A stretch of DNA of 64,000 bases, from NCBI RefSeq assembly GCF_004570865.1, contig NZ_SPQS01000009.1, forward strand, positions 62,001 to 126,000, in the 5' to 3' direction. The DNA is from Bradyrhizobium frederickii (GTDB lineage Bacteria; Pseudomonadota; Alphaproteobacteria; Rhizobiales; Xanthobacteraceae). Numbering within the stretch: position 1 is the stretch's first letter; each line of letters starts with the position of its first letter. The position numbers and the translations under genes are program-made. The notes beneath the pieces are model-generated. The model was not told the DNA's origin. It ran no database searches and was given only the letters and a program-made list of their open reading frames with translations. Below are positions 17,365 to 25,561 of this stretch, in pieces.

Positions 17365-17494
17365 TGTCGTCCCCGCGAACGCGGGGATCCATAACCCCAG
17401 GGAGTAGTTGTTGCGCGCAGGCCATCCCGAGCCTTCGCCAAACCACTCCCTGTGGTTGGGTCCTGGATCTGCGCTTCGCTTGTCCGGGACGACG
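17365..17494. repeat. intergenic palindrome, family B (copy 2, degenerate)
   Basis: Left arm CTGTCGTCCCCGCGAACGCG, with GGATCCATAACC, pairs with GGTTGGGTCCTGGATC and TTGTCCGGGACGACG on the right. It matches the 8849-8998 element but is more diverged. Confidence 0.6.
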
Positions 17495-17523
17495 AGAGGA
17501 GGTTGGGGCTGTCCTCCTCACAA

Positions 17524-17634
17524 CGTCATTGCGAGCGCAGCGACTTGTCCGCCGAAGCCTTGGCGAAGGCGGAAGCAATCCAACATCTTTCCGCAGATGC
17601 ATCTCTGGATTGCTTCGCGTCGCTCGCAATGACG
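17524..17634. repeat. intergenic palindrome, family D
   Basis: CGTCATTGCGAGCGCAGCGA at the left and TCGCTCGCAATGACG at the right are inverted copies. Inside, GGAAGCAATCCA pairs with TGGATTGCTTC. Elements of this wording are widespread in Bradyrhizobium intergenic DNA from general knowledge. It lies just upstream of the aldo/keto reductase gene. Confidence 0.7.
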
Positions 17635-17683
17635 GGCGTGGCTGGCTATGCTGCGCCCCATCGAACGATTGAGGAAATAGCCC

Positions 17684-18694
17684 ATGCAATACCGCCAGCT
17701 CGGCCGCTCCGGCCTGAAAGTGTCGCCGATCTGTCTGGGCACCATGATGTTCGGCGGGCCAACCGATCAAGCCGCGTCGAAGCGGATCATCGACAAGGCG
17801 CGCGCGGCCGGCATCAACTTCATCGATACGGCCGACGCCTATTCGAAAGGCGCATCCGAACAGGTCGTCGGCCGCGCCATTGCCGACGACCGGCACGCCT
17901 GGGTGCTCGCGACCAAACTCGCCAACCCGATGGGCGATGATCCCAATCGCGTCGGCCTGTCACGGCGCTGGGTGCTGCAGGCCGCGGACGAGAGCCTGAA
18001 GCGGCTCGGCACCGATCACATCGACATCTACTATCTGCACAAGGAAGACCAGGCGACGCCGCTGGAGGAGACGGTGCGCGCGATGGGCGATCTGATCCGC
18101 GCAGGCAAGGTGCGTTATTTCGGCGTCTCCAACTACCGCGCCTGGCGCGTCGCCGAGATCTGCAACATCTGCGACCGGCTCGGCATCGACCGTCCCGCGG
18201 TGAGCCAGCCCTATTACAACGCCATGAACCGCATGCCCGAGGTCGAGCACTTCCCGGCCTGCGCCTATTACGGCCTCGGCATCGTCCCCTACAGTCCGCT
18301 GGCGCGCGGCGTGCTCACCGGCAAGTACAAGCCGGACGCCGCCCCCGACAAGGAGACGCGCGCGGGGCGCAACGACACCCGCATGATGCAGACCGAATGG
18401 CGGCCGGAATCGCTCCAGCTCGCGCAGGAGATCAAGGCGCACGCGGAGAGGAAGGGCATCACCGCCGGCCAGTTCGCGGTTGCCTGGGTGCTCAACTCCG
18501 CCTTCGTCTCCTCGATCATTGCCGGCCCGCGCACCGAAGAGCAATGGGACGGCTACATCAGCGCGCTCGACTATCGTTTCACTGCGGAGGACGAGGCACT
18601 GGTCGACCGCCTGGTCGCCCCGGGCCATCCCTCGACGCCGGGCTACAACGATCCCGCCTACCCGATCGAAGGCCGTCGCGCCCGGACGGCGTGA
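17684..18694 (+). CDS. aldo/keto reductase
   Basis: 336-residue NADPH-dependent (alpha/beta)8-barrel oxidoreductase. The catalytic tetrad is visible: Asp and Tyr in FIDTADAYSKG, Lys in VLATKLANP and His in DIYYLHKED. The start MQYRQLGRSGLKVSPICLGT, the segment VRYFGVSNYRAWR and the cofactor-site region near SSIIAGPRTEEQ are standard. The reductase would act on aldehydes or ketones in the cytoplasm; the substrate is unknown. It is followed by a TPR gene 16 bases downstream with its own ribosome site, so the two are probably co-transcribed. Confidence 0.9.
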   Translation: MQYRQLGRSGLKVSPICLGTMMFGGPTDQAASKRIIDKARAAGINFIDTADAYSKGASEQVVGRAIADDRHAWVLATKLANPMGDDPNRVGLSRRWVLQAADESLKRLGTDHIDIYYLHKEDQATPLEETVRAMGDLIRAGKVRYFGVSNYRAWRVAEICNICDRLGIDRPAVSQPYYNAMNRMPEVEHFPACAYYGLGIVPYSPLARGVLTGKYKPDAAPDKETRAGRNDTRMMQTEWRPESLQLAQEIKAHAERKGITAGQFAVAWVLNSAFVSSIIAGPRTEEQWDGYISALDYRFTAEDEALVDRLVAPGHPSTPGYNDPAYPIEGRRARTA

Positions 18695-18710
18695 CCTCTC
18701 GGAGACGACG

Positions 18711-20024
18711 ATGGCGCATCAAGATCGCTACGGCCTGCCGCTCTCAACCGCCTCCGATGCGGCTGCTGACGCCTATCGCGACGGCGTCGACCTCATGCTC
18801 TCGGGGTGGACCGGCATGGCCGAGACGCTGGAGCGCGCGATTGCCGCCGATCCCGACTTCGCGCTGCCTCATATCGCCCGTGCCCGCGTGCACGCCTTCT
18901 ACCAGCAAGGCGATCTGGCACGGAGCAAGTCGGCGCTCGCACGCGAGCTGGTCGCCAGGCGCGGCACGGAGCGCGAACGCTCGCATGTCGAGACGCTGGC
19001 GCTGTCGATCGAGGGCCGGCTGAATGAGGCGATTGCATCGACGCTGAAGCACATCGAGAGCTGGCCGCGCGATGCCCTGGTGCTGTCGCTGCCGCTCGGT
19101 GCGTTCGGCCTGTTCGCCTTCTCCGGCATGGCCGATCACGATCGCGCGCGGCATGAGCTGTGCGAGCGCGTCGCGCAGCATTACGGCGAGGACTGGTGGT
19201 TCCTGACCATGGCCGGCTGGGCCATGACCGAGAATGGCGATGTCGCCCGCGGCCGCAGCGTGACCGAGCGCGGCTTCAGTTTGCGCCGGGCGAACGCCCA
19301 TGCGGCGCATGCGGTGCTGCACGCGATGTTCGAGGACGGCTCGATCGAGGCGGCCGATCGCCTCGTCGACGACTGGATTCCGACTTACGACCGCGCCGGC
19401 ATCCTGCACGGCCATATCCGCTGGCACCAGGCGCTCGGCGCGCTCGAGCAGGACGATTCGGCGCGCGCGCTCGCGATCTATGCCGACGTGCTTCAGCCGG
19501 CGGTCACGCAGGCGCCGCCGCTCAACGTCGTCACCGACGCCGCCTCGCTGCTCTGGCGCCTGTCGGCGTACGGCCACACCGTGCCGAAGACGCTGTGGCA
19601 GGAAGCCGACGCCTGCGCGCAAAAAATGTTTCCGAAGTCGAGCCTGCCCTTCGCCGACGTTCACATGGCGCTGTTCGCGGCGGCGACGCAAGACCACGTG
19701 GCGCTCACCGCGCGCCTTGCGACGATCGAGCAGCGGCTCGCCGAGGGCAAGCTGCCGGCCGGCCCCGTCGTGCCGGCGATCGTCCGCGCGCTGGCGGCCT
19801 TTGCCGACCAGGACTACGCCTCATGCGTGCAAACGCTCGCGCCTGTTCTCGCCGAGGTCGTGCGGATCGGCGGCAGCCACGCCCAGCGCGAGCTGATCGA
19901 GGACACCTACATCGTCGCGCTCATGCGCAGCGACGAGCTGCACCGCGCCCGCGCCCTGCTGGACGCCCGCCTGCACCGCCGGCCATCGCTTCGCGACACG
20001 CGCTGGCATGCGGCCACGGGCTAG
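18711..20024 (+). CDS. TPR (TTC38-like) protein
   Basis: 437 residues, alpha-helical throughout, without a signal peptide. The sequence resembles the tetratricopeptide-38-like proteins found from bacteria to animals: ADAYRDGVDLMLSGWTGMAE at the start, DWWFLTMAGWAMTENGDVAR, and HAAHAVLHAMFEDGSIEAAD (a His-rich helical block), then ILHGHIRWHQALGALE. The ATG at 18711 follows GGAGACGACG. A cytoplasmic scaffold or enzyme of unknown activity; the conserved histidines (NAHAAHAVLH, HGHIRWH) hint at more than scaffolding. It probably shares a transcript with the aldo/keto reductase. Confidence 0.78.
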   Translation: MAHQDRYGLPLSTASDAAADAYRDGVDLMLSGWTGMAETLERAIAADPDFALPHIARARVHAFYQQGDLARSKSALARELVARRGTERERSHVETLALSIEGRLNEAIASTLKHIESWPRDALVLSLPLGAFGLFAFSGMADHDRARHELCERVAQHYGEDWWFLTMAGWAMTENGDVARGRSVTERGFSLRRANAHAAHAVLHAMFEDGSIEAADRLVDDWIPTYDRAGILHGHIRWHQALGALEQDDSARALAIYADVLQPAVTQAPPLNVVTDAASLLWRLSAYGHTVPKTLWQEADACAQKMFPKSSLPFADVHMALFAAATQDHVALTARLATIEQRLAEGKLPAGPVVPAIVRALAAFADQDYASCVQTLAPVLAEVVRIGGSHAQRELIEDTYIVALMRSDELHRARALLDARLHRRPSLRDTRWHAATG

Positions 20025-20228
20025 CTCCGCCACGAAAAAAACACCGGCCTGGCGGCAAGTGCCGGGCGGACAGGTTGGGCGATGTGGGCGAATCGCCGTC
20101 GGGGTGGTGCGGTGGTATTCCAGGCGGGTGTTGCAGAACAAACGGGATCGCAACCAATTTGCGGTTCGATGGTTATGGTGCGGAACTTTTCCTCCGCCGC
20201 CACGGCCCTCTGGCACACGAGCCCGACG

Positions 20229-20807
20229 ATGCGCCTCTGCCGACCGGTTCTCGCCGCCTTGACCATGGCTTTGGCAAGTCCTTGTTTTGCCGAGACTTCC
20301 AGCCCGATCCCGGTCAACAATCCGCCGGCGCAGCAGAATGGGCTCATTGACCTGTTGGCGCTGATGTCCGGCCAATGCAAGACGTTCAAGGTCGCCGGCC
20401 GCACCTTTGCCTGCAAGACGGTGGCCTACGCCCATGGCGACAAAGGCCGGGTCAATTTCGCGGTCGCGGTCGACGATCCCGCCGACGACAGCCACGTCGT
20501 GTCGTTCTCCGGCGAGAACGGCAAGCGTGCCGACGACAATTCCTACGAGCTGCGGATCGACCGCATGCTGCTCAACTCCAAGCACCGCCCCAAGGTCGAC
20601 GGCCTGCCGGTGCCGGCCGAGCAGACCTCCACCGGCCTCTGCCGCCAGACCGGCAATTTCGCCGCCAGGAAGGTGAACGACGTCACCTGCTCCGCCACCG
20701 ACAGTGAGGGCCGGCGCTACGAATTGCTGTTCGTCTCCGACGGCACGCCGGTCAGCGTGCGCCGCATCCGGCAGTCCTCGCCCTCGATCCAGGATCCGTT
20801 CAAGTAG
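20229..20807 (+). CDS. exported protein, unknown
   Basis: 192 residues from an ATG at 20229. Signal peptide MRLCRPVLAALTMALASPCF with cleavage near AFA-ET region (CFAET). The mature part has four cysteines (SGQCKTF, FACKTV, GLCRQT, VTCSAT) and a beta-rich pattern: FAVAVDDPADDSHVVSFSGE and ELRIDRMLLNS. Longer in-frame starts (20169, 20175) would put 18-20 polar residues before the signal peptide and are less likely. No named family recognised. A GC-hairpin repeat follows it. Confidence 0.68.
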   Translation: MRLCRPVLAALTMALASPCFAETSSPIPVNNPPAQQNGLIDLLALMSGQCKTFKVAGRTFACKTVAYAHGDKGRVNFAVAVDDPADDSHVVSFSGENGKRADDNSYELRIDRMLLNSKHRPKVDGLPVPAEQTSTGLCRQTGNFAARKVNDVTCSATDSEGRRYELLFVSDGTPVSVRRIRQSSPSIQDPFK

Positions 20808-20816
20808 CTCTTCTCG

Positions 20817-20960
20817 CCTCTCCCCGCTTGCGGGGAGAGGCCGGAATTTGCGCCAGCAAATTCCGGGTGAGGGGGAGCCTCCGCGAGTCCATCTGCCACC
20901 GCATTTGTGAAGAAAGCCCCTCACCCCACCCCTCTCCCCGTAAGAACGGGGCGAGGGAGA
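20817..20960. repeat. GC-hairpin repeat cluster between convergent genes
   Basis: Hairpins CTCTCCCCGCTTGCGGGGAG (20818-20837) and CCGGAATTTGCGC...AATTCCGGG (20841-20866), then CTCTCCCCG...CGGGGCGAG (20932-20955). Same family as at 3.6-4.0 and 13.6 kb. It lies between a rightward exported-protein gene and the leftward oleate hydratase gene and may terminate both. Confidence 0.65.
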
Positions 20961-20966
20961 ACAGCT

Positions 20967-22526
20967 TCACGCGAACGCCTTTTCCAGCGTCGCGAAGATC
21001 ACCGCGAGCGACTTGTCGTGCCGCGTCACCGGCGGCACCGGGCGGTCGATCTTCATCAGCTGATAGACCGCCATCTGCGCCGCCCGCACCGAATATTCGA
21101 CGGTGAACACGACGTCGTCGGGGATCTCGACGAACTGGCTGACGAAGGCGAGGTTGACCGAGTTCTTCGGCACCGGCAGCGGCCGGTCGGCCAGATGGCG
21201 CGGCATGAACATGCTGGTGATGTAGGGCATGCGGCAGGGAATGCAGATCGCGTCGTCGAACACGGCCGCATCGAAATTCAGGTGACCGCACAGCTCCTTC
21301 AGGATATCCGCGCCGCCGCAATCGGACATCGGCTTGGCGACGAAATTGCCGACGCGGTCCGGATGCAGCGCATAGCCCCAGAACACCTGCACGTTGTTCG
21401 GCTGTCCCACGAAATGCGGCTGGTGATAGAGCACGACCGACATCAGCCAGTTGGAATCCTTGAACGTCACCAGGCCGCCGGTGCCGGCCCGGTTGCCGGA
21501 GAACGCCTCCATCCGGTCGAAGAACAGCGGATCGCGGCAGGTGACGGTGAAGGACAGCCAGTAGGATTCCGGGATCGACGTGTTGAAGGCGGCCGGATTG
21601 CCGAATTCGGGACGGCCCTGCGCGATCGTCTCCCACAGCGCCCAGCCCTGGCTGTCCTTCTTGGTGAGGCGCGGCGGCGGTTCGGCCATCGTGCCCAGGC
21701 TCGAGGCGTCCGTCATCGAGCCGTTCTGGAAGAAGACGATGTCGTCGTCTTCCAGCCGGACGTTGGCCGTGCGGCTGTCGCGGTCGAGCGTGAGCTGGCG
21801 CACGCGCAAGCGCGCGCCCTCGGCCTCGAACGCCATGTCGGTGACGCGCGTGCCGCGCACGAACTGCACGCCCTGGCGCTTCAGCCAGTCGGCGAGTGGC
21901 CGCACGATCGCGTCATATTGATTGTAGACGGTGCGCTTGACGCCGGCGAGCGTCTCGATACGCGGAAACTCGTTCATGAAGCGATGCAGATAACGCTTCA
22001 GCTCGACCGCGCTGTGCCAGGGTTGGAAGGCGAAGGTGGTCTGCCACATGTACCAGAAATTGGAATCGAAGAATCCGGGTGACAGCCAGTCGGTGATGCG
22101 GCTGTTGCCGAGCGCCTCTTCCGAGGCCTCGGTGAGCCGCAGCAGCTCCAGCCGGTCGCGCGCGGAGAAGCCCATATGCGAGACGTCGACCTTGAAGCGG
22201 TTGCGGTTGACCAGCCGCGCCTGCGAGTGCGCAGGATTCTCCACGTTGAAGGCGATGGTCTCGTCGCGCACGCTGAGGCCCGGATGCTGCAGCGAGGGGA
22301 TGCTCGAGAGCAGGTCCCAGGTGCATTCGTAGTGGTCGGTGGTGAGCATGCGGCCGCCGCGCAGCGAATAGGCGCCGTTCGCGAGCTGGGCGCCGTCGAG
22401 GCTGCCGCCGACCAGCGGCTGCGCCTCGTAGATCACGATGTCACGCCCCGCCTGGTGTGCGTCGCGGATCAGGAACGCCGCGCCCGCGAGCGATCCTATG
22501 CCGCCGCCGATGAAATACGCCTTCAT
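20967..22526 (-). CDS. ohyA: oleate hydratase (fatty acid double-bond hydratase)
   Basis: 519-residue FAD-binding protein of the oleate hydratase (myosin-cross-reactive antigen) family, which adds water to cis-double bonds of free fatty acids. It has the dinucleotide site YFIGGGIGSLAGAAFLIRD, then SLRGGRMLTTDHYECTWDLL and SIPSLQHPGLSVRDET, and the family blocks AWHSAVELKRYLHRF-like (LQPWHSAVELKRYLHRFM) and ITSMFMPRHLADRP near the end. In many hydratases RGGRE carries a catalytic Glu; here the position is Met, as I recall for Rhodococcus-type enzymes. The start at 22526 has GAGG six bases upstream. It follows an acyl-CoA ligase by 96 bases on the same strand, which suggests fatty-acid processing. 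Confidence 0.85.
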   Translation of the reverse strand: MKAYFIGGGIGSLAGAAFLIRDAHQAGRDIVIYEAQPLVGGSLDGAQLANGAYSLRGGRMLTTDHYECTWDLLSSIPSLQHPGLSVRDETIAFNVENPAHSQARLVNRNRFKVDVSHMGFSARDRLELLRLTEASEEALGNSRITDWLSPGFFDSNFWYMWQTTFAFQPWHSAVELKRYLHRFMNEFPRIETLAGVKRTVYNQYDAIVRPLADWLKRQGVQFVRGTRVTDMAFEAEGARLRVRQLTLDRDSRTANVRLEDDDIVFFQNGSMTDASSLGTMAEPPPRLTKKDSQGWALWETIAQGRPEFGNPAAFNTSIPESYWLSFTVTCRDPLFFDRMEAFSGNRAGTGGLVTFKDSNWLMSVVLYHQPHFVGQPNNVQVFWGYALHPDRVGNFVAKPMSDCGGADILKELCGHLNFDAAVFDDAICIPCRMPYITSMFMPRHLADRPLPVPKNSVNLAFVSQFVEIPDDVVFTVEYSVRAAQMAVYQLMKIDRPVPPVTRHDKSLAVIFATLEKAFA

Positions 22527-22622
22527 GACTTGCCTCGATTGCCGTACGAATTTTCGACGGCGACATTGCATGCGGAGGCCGCGCTGCAAGTTGCGCTGGA
22601 TCAAGCGCGTCGGACGCAGCGT

Positions 22623-24485
22623 TCAAGAGGATGTGAGCGCCCTCGGGGGAGGAGGCGAAACATTCGCCTTCCTCGCGTAGATGTGCTCGATCTCGTCCGC
22701 GAAGCGGCGTTCGAGCGCCGGCCGCTTGTTCTTCAGCGTCGGCGTGAGCAGGCCCGCCGCAATGGTCCACGGATCCAGCGTCCACCACACCGCGCGCGGT
22801 GTCGCGTAGGACGGATAGGCTTTCACGGCCGCGGCGATCCTGGCCAGCAGCGCCGCCCGCTCCGCCGCGCCGCCTTGCTGGCCGCGCGCCGCCAGCCGTT
22901 CCTTCTCCTCGGCCCAGGCTTTGGCATTCAGCACGACCAATGCGGCGAGGAACGGCCGCTGTTCGCCGACCACCAGCGCCTGCTCGAACAAGGGATCGGC
23001 GAGGATCGCAGTCTCCAGATCCACCGGCGCGATCTTCTCGCCGGTGGAGGTGACCAGAATGTCCTTGATGCGACCGGTAATGGTGATGCGCCCATTCTCG
23101 ATGCGGGCCTGGTCGCCGGTGTGCAGCCAGCCGTCGGCGTCCTTGGCGCGCCGCGTTTCCTCCGGCTTGCGCCAGTAGCCCGGCATCACGCTGGGGCCGC
23201 GCACCAGCAATTCGTCGTTCTCGCCCAGCCTGACCTCGACGCCGTCGAGGACGTGGCCGACCGAATGCGGATCGTTGTCGTCGGGAATATTGACGGAGAC
23301 CACCGGCGAGGTCTCCGTCATGCCGTAGCCCTGGAGCACGTCGAGCCCGAGCGCGAGAAACAGGCCGATGACGGGCTCCGCGATCGGCGCGCCGCCGCAG
23401 ACCGCGACGCGCAGGCGGCCGCCGAGCTGCGCCAGCACCTTGTCGGCGACGAGACGCTTCAGCAGCGGCCAGGCCAGCCGGTCCAGCAGCGACGGCACGC
23501 CATGCCGCTGCCGCGCGTCGAAGCGCCGCCCGCCGACGGCGATGGCGAGATCGAGCAGCGTGCGCTCGATCCAGCCCGCTGATGCGCGATGCTGCATGAT
23601 CAGCGCGTAGATCCGTTCGTAGATCCGCGGCACCGAGACCAGCACCGTCGGCCGCACATGCTTCAGATCCTCCGAGAGTTGCGGCACCGAGCGCGCATAG
23701 GCGACACAGGCGCCGACCGCGATCGGATAGTAATACCCGCCGGTGCGCTCGAAAGTGTGCGAGAGCGGCAGGAAGGAGAGGAAGACGTCGTGCGGCTCGG
23801 CTTTGAGGCGGCGCGCGATCGCCTTCACATTGGCGACCACGTTGCCATGCGACAGCATCACCCCCTTCGGCCGCCCGGTGGTGCCCGAGGTGTAGACGAT
23901 GGCGGCGAGATCGTCTGGTTCGATCGCGACATCGGGCAGCGGCGCGGTCGCGCCAGGTGCTTGCGCGAGCCAGTGGTCGAGCCCGACGATGCGCGCATCC
24001 GGCGTGATGAGCCCGCCTGCATCCGCGCAGACGACACGCTTGAGATGGTCGAGCGGCTGGCCGGTCGCCACGATTGCCTGCCAGCGCTCCAGCGTATCGA
24101 TGAACAAGAGCAGCGCGCCGGAATCGACCAGGACGTAGGCGATGCTGTCGGGGTTGTCGACGGCGTGCATCGGCACCGGCACCAGGCCGCGCGACAGCGC
24201 CGCCTGGTCCATGGCGATATGCGCAACGCCGTTCGGCATCAGGATGGCGATACGTTCGCCCGGCGCGAGGGCCTCCGCGGCGAGCGCCCGCCGCCACAGC
24301 TCGAATTCCGCATCGATCTCGCGCCAGGACTGGCTGACCCAGCGCCGCGAGCTCGCGTCGAAATGGCGATAGGCCTCCGCCGCCGGCGTCGCCTTGACGC
24401 GCCAGCGCAGCAGCTGCGGCAGCGTCCTGACCCCGGCAAGGCCGTCCGGTTGACTCGTCGGCCCCGGCATGGCGTTCTCTCGCAT
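22623..24485 (-). CDS. long-chain fatty-acid-CoA ligase (AMP-forming)
   Basis: 620-residue ANL-superfamily ligase. P-loop IVYTSGTTGRPKGVMLSHGN (about residues 190-210), LSHTFERTGGYYYPIAVG (typical of long-chain FadD15/ACSL types), VCGGAPIAEPVIGLFLALG, QGYGMTETSPVVS and GWLHTGDQARIENG with GRIKDILVTSTGEKIAP. It would activate long-chain fatty acids to acyl-CoA at the inner face of the membrane. The ATG at 24485 is preferred; ATG 24470 and TTG 24500 also exist. The oleate hydratase gene follows on the same strand, so hydroxylated and non-hydroxylated fatty acids may both be substrates (inference). Confidence 0.86.
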   Translation of the reverse strand: MRENAMPGPTSQPDGLAGVRTLPQLLRWRVKATPAAEAYRHFDASSRRWVSQSWREIDAEFELWRRALAAEALAPGERIAILMPNGVAHIAMDQAALSRGLVPVPMHAVDNPDSIAYVLVDSGALLLFIDTLERWQAIVATGQPLDHLKRVVCADAGGLITPDARIVGLDHWLAQAPGATAPLPDVAIEPDDLAAIVYTSGTTGRPKGVMLSHGNVVANVKAIARRLKAEPHDVFLSFLPLSHTFERTGGYYYPIAVGACVAYARSVPQLSEDLKHVRPTVLVSVPRIYERIYALIMQHRASAGWIERTLLDLAIAVGGRRFDARQRHGVPSLLDRLAWPLLKRLVADKVLAQLGGRLRVAVCGGAPIAEPVIGLFLALGLDVLQGYGMTETSPVVSVNIPDDNDPHSVGHVLDGVEVRLGENDELLVRGPSVMPGYWRKPEETRRAKDADGWLHTGDQARIENGRITITGRIKDILVTSTGEKIAPVDLETAILADPLFEQALVVGEQRPFLAALVVLNAKAWAEEKERLAARGQQGGAAERAALLARIAAAVKAYPSYATPRAVWWTLDPWTIAAGLLTPTLKNKRPALERRFADEIEHIYARKANVSPPPPRALTSS

Positions 24486-24580
24486 CGCATCGATTCCCAA
24501 CCATTTGGTGTCTCGACACTAGGCCGGCCAGTCCTTGCCGCTTTGATCCTCAGCAAGGCGGCCATGCTTTGGAGCGACCC

Positions 24581-24928
24581 ATGACGCGCGACCGCCTGTT
24601 TCTGCTGCGCCCGGGTTTCGAGGACCCGGCTTTTCCGGGGCGCCTGTTCTATTGCTGGCATTGCGCGCTGATCGAGGGCGTGCTGGCCTCGTTTCCGCAA
24701 CTTGCCGCAAAGCTCGATGTCGAGCGCATTCCGTGGCCGCGCCCGCGGCAGCCGGTGATCACACTGGTCGGCGAGCAGAACCAGTCGCTGCCGCTGCTGG
24801 TGCTTGCAGACGGAGCGACATCGCCGCATCAGACCGGCAGCCATCAGGGCCGCGCCTTCATCGCCGACAAGGACGCGATCCTCGCCGCACTCTCCGAACG
24901 CCACGGCTTTCCCGATCCGCATCCGTGA
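24581..24928 (+). CDS. DUF3088 protein with CxxC motif
   Basis: 115 residues. FLLRPGFEDPAFPGRLFYCW and HCALIEG give the DUF3088 pattern with a CWHC thioredoxin-like motif. The rest VERIPWPRPRQPVITLVGEQ and ADGATSPHQTGSHQGRAFI is conserved in that family from memory. GGAG sits six bases before the ATG. It is divergent from the acyl-CoA ligase gene. It may be a glutathione-S-transferase or glutaredoxin-like redox protein (inference); no partner is evident. Confidence 0.75.
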   Translation: MTRDRLFLLRPGFEDPAFPGRLFYCWHCALIEGVLASFPQLAAKLDVERIPWPRPRQPVITLVGEQNQSLPLLVLADGATSPHQTGSHQGRAFIADKDAILAALSERHGFPDPHP

Positions 24929-25092
24929 GCACACGGCTCGCGCAATTTTGGTATTCCGGACGCCATCAACGGCGAGCTCGCCCGCATCGTGAAGACCGGT
25001 GAGATGATCGCGTCATTCGTCGCGGCGTAAGATCTGGGGCGATACTAAGGCAAGGCGGCGCGACGATCGATCGCGCGAGTTGAATCATTCAC

Positions 25093-25110
25093 GAACGTTA
25101 ACGTACGTTC
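25093..25110. promoter_or_regulatory. inverted repeat GAACGT-N6-ACGTTC upstream of small secreted gene
   Basis: Perfect six-base arms at 25093-25098 and 25105-25110 around TAACGT; the centre also contains an ACGTTAACGT palindrome. It sits about 33 bases upstream of the EcfG-like promoter of the gene at 25197 and could bind a regulator. Confidence 0.3.
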
Positions 25111-25142
25111 ATCGGAACCAGCGTCTGCGTCGTTTCGACGCC

Positions 25143-25167
25143 GGAACGCAGCCGGCGCCTATTCGTT
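25143..25167 (+). promoter_or_regulatory. EcfG-type general-stress promoter (GGAAC-N16-CGTT)
   Basis: GGAAC at 25143-25147 and CGTT at 25164-25167 with a 16-base spacer match the alphaproteobacterial EcfG sigma consensus. The -10 element ends 29 bases before the ATG at 25197, which leaves room for a start site and the GGAG ribosome site. A second exact match lies at 47798. Confidence 0.65.
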
Positions 25168-25196
25168 GTCTCACGACATTCAACTGGAGTGATGAC

Positions 25197-25502
25197 ATGA
25201 AGTATCTCATTGTCGCGATGGCGGTCGGAGCTGCGGCGCTTGGCGGCGGATCGGCGGCGAACGCGGCCGGCAGTTCAAGCGCGAAGCAGAGCGCGCAGGA
25301 AAGCCAGACCACCGACATCAGCGCGCACCGCAGGTACCATCGCTGGCATGGTCACCATCATCATTGGCGGCACGGCTACCGGCCTTATTACCAAAGCTAC
25401 GGCTATTACCCGCGCCATCACGGCTATTACGGCGGCGGACCGTACGGATATTATGGCGGCGGCCCCGGCGTGACGTTCAGCTTCGGCGGCGGACGCTGGT
25501 GA
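25197..25502 (+). CDS. small secreted His/Gly/Tyr-rich protein, stress-induced (predicted)
   Basis: 101 residues. The signal peptide MKYLIVAMAVGAAALGGGSA ends near ANA-AG. The mature peptide is rich in His, Tyr and Gly: HRRYHRWHGHHHHWRHGYRP and repeats such as YGYYPRHHGYYGGGPYGYYG. Clustered His can bind divalent metals such as nickel, copper or zinc, and Gly/Tyr repeats are common in flexible envelope or cuticle-like proteins. GGAG lies eight bases before the ATG. An EcfG-like promoter and an inverted repeat lie upstream, and a terminator lies directly after the stop. So it is a single-gene unit probably induced in general stress. Confidence 0.72.
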   Translation: MKYLIVAMAVGAAALGGGSAANAAGSSSAKQSAQESQTTDISAHRRYHRWHGHHHHWRHGYRPYYQSYGYYPRHHGYYGGGPYGYYGGGPGVTFSFGGGRW

Positions 25503-25507
25503 GACAC

Positions 25508-25560
25508 GAGGCCCGCAGCGATTGAGACACGGGGCCCGCAGCGATGCGGGCCTCTCTTTA
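25508..25560 (+). terminator. rho-independent terminator with tandem duplication
   Basis: GCCCGCA (25534-25540) and TGCGGGC (25545-25551) form a hairpin followed by CTCTCTTTA. The 22 bases at 25501-25522 are almost repeated at 25524-25545, so a longer pairing (25508-25517 with 25545-25554) is also possible. It serves the rightward small gene and perhaps the leftward amine oxidase gene. Confidence 0.65.
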
Positions 25561-25561
25561 T

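Noticed and set aside
25114..25135. A third EcfG-like box (GGAAC at 25115)
   Set aside because: The next CGTT is only 12 bases away, which is not the required 16-17 spacing.
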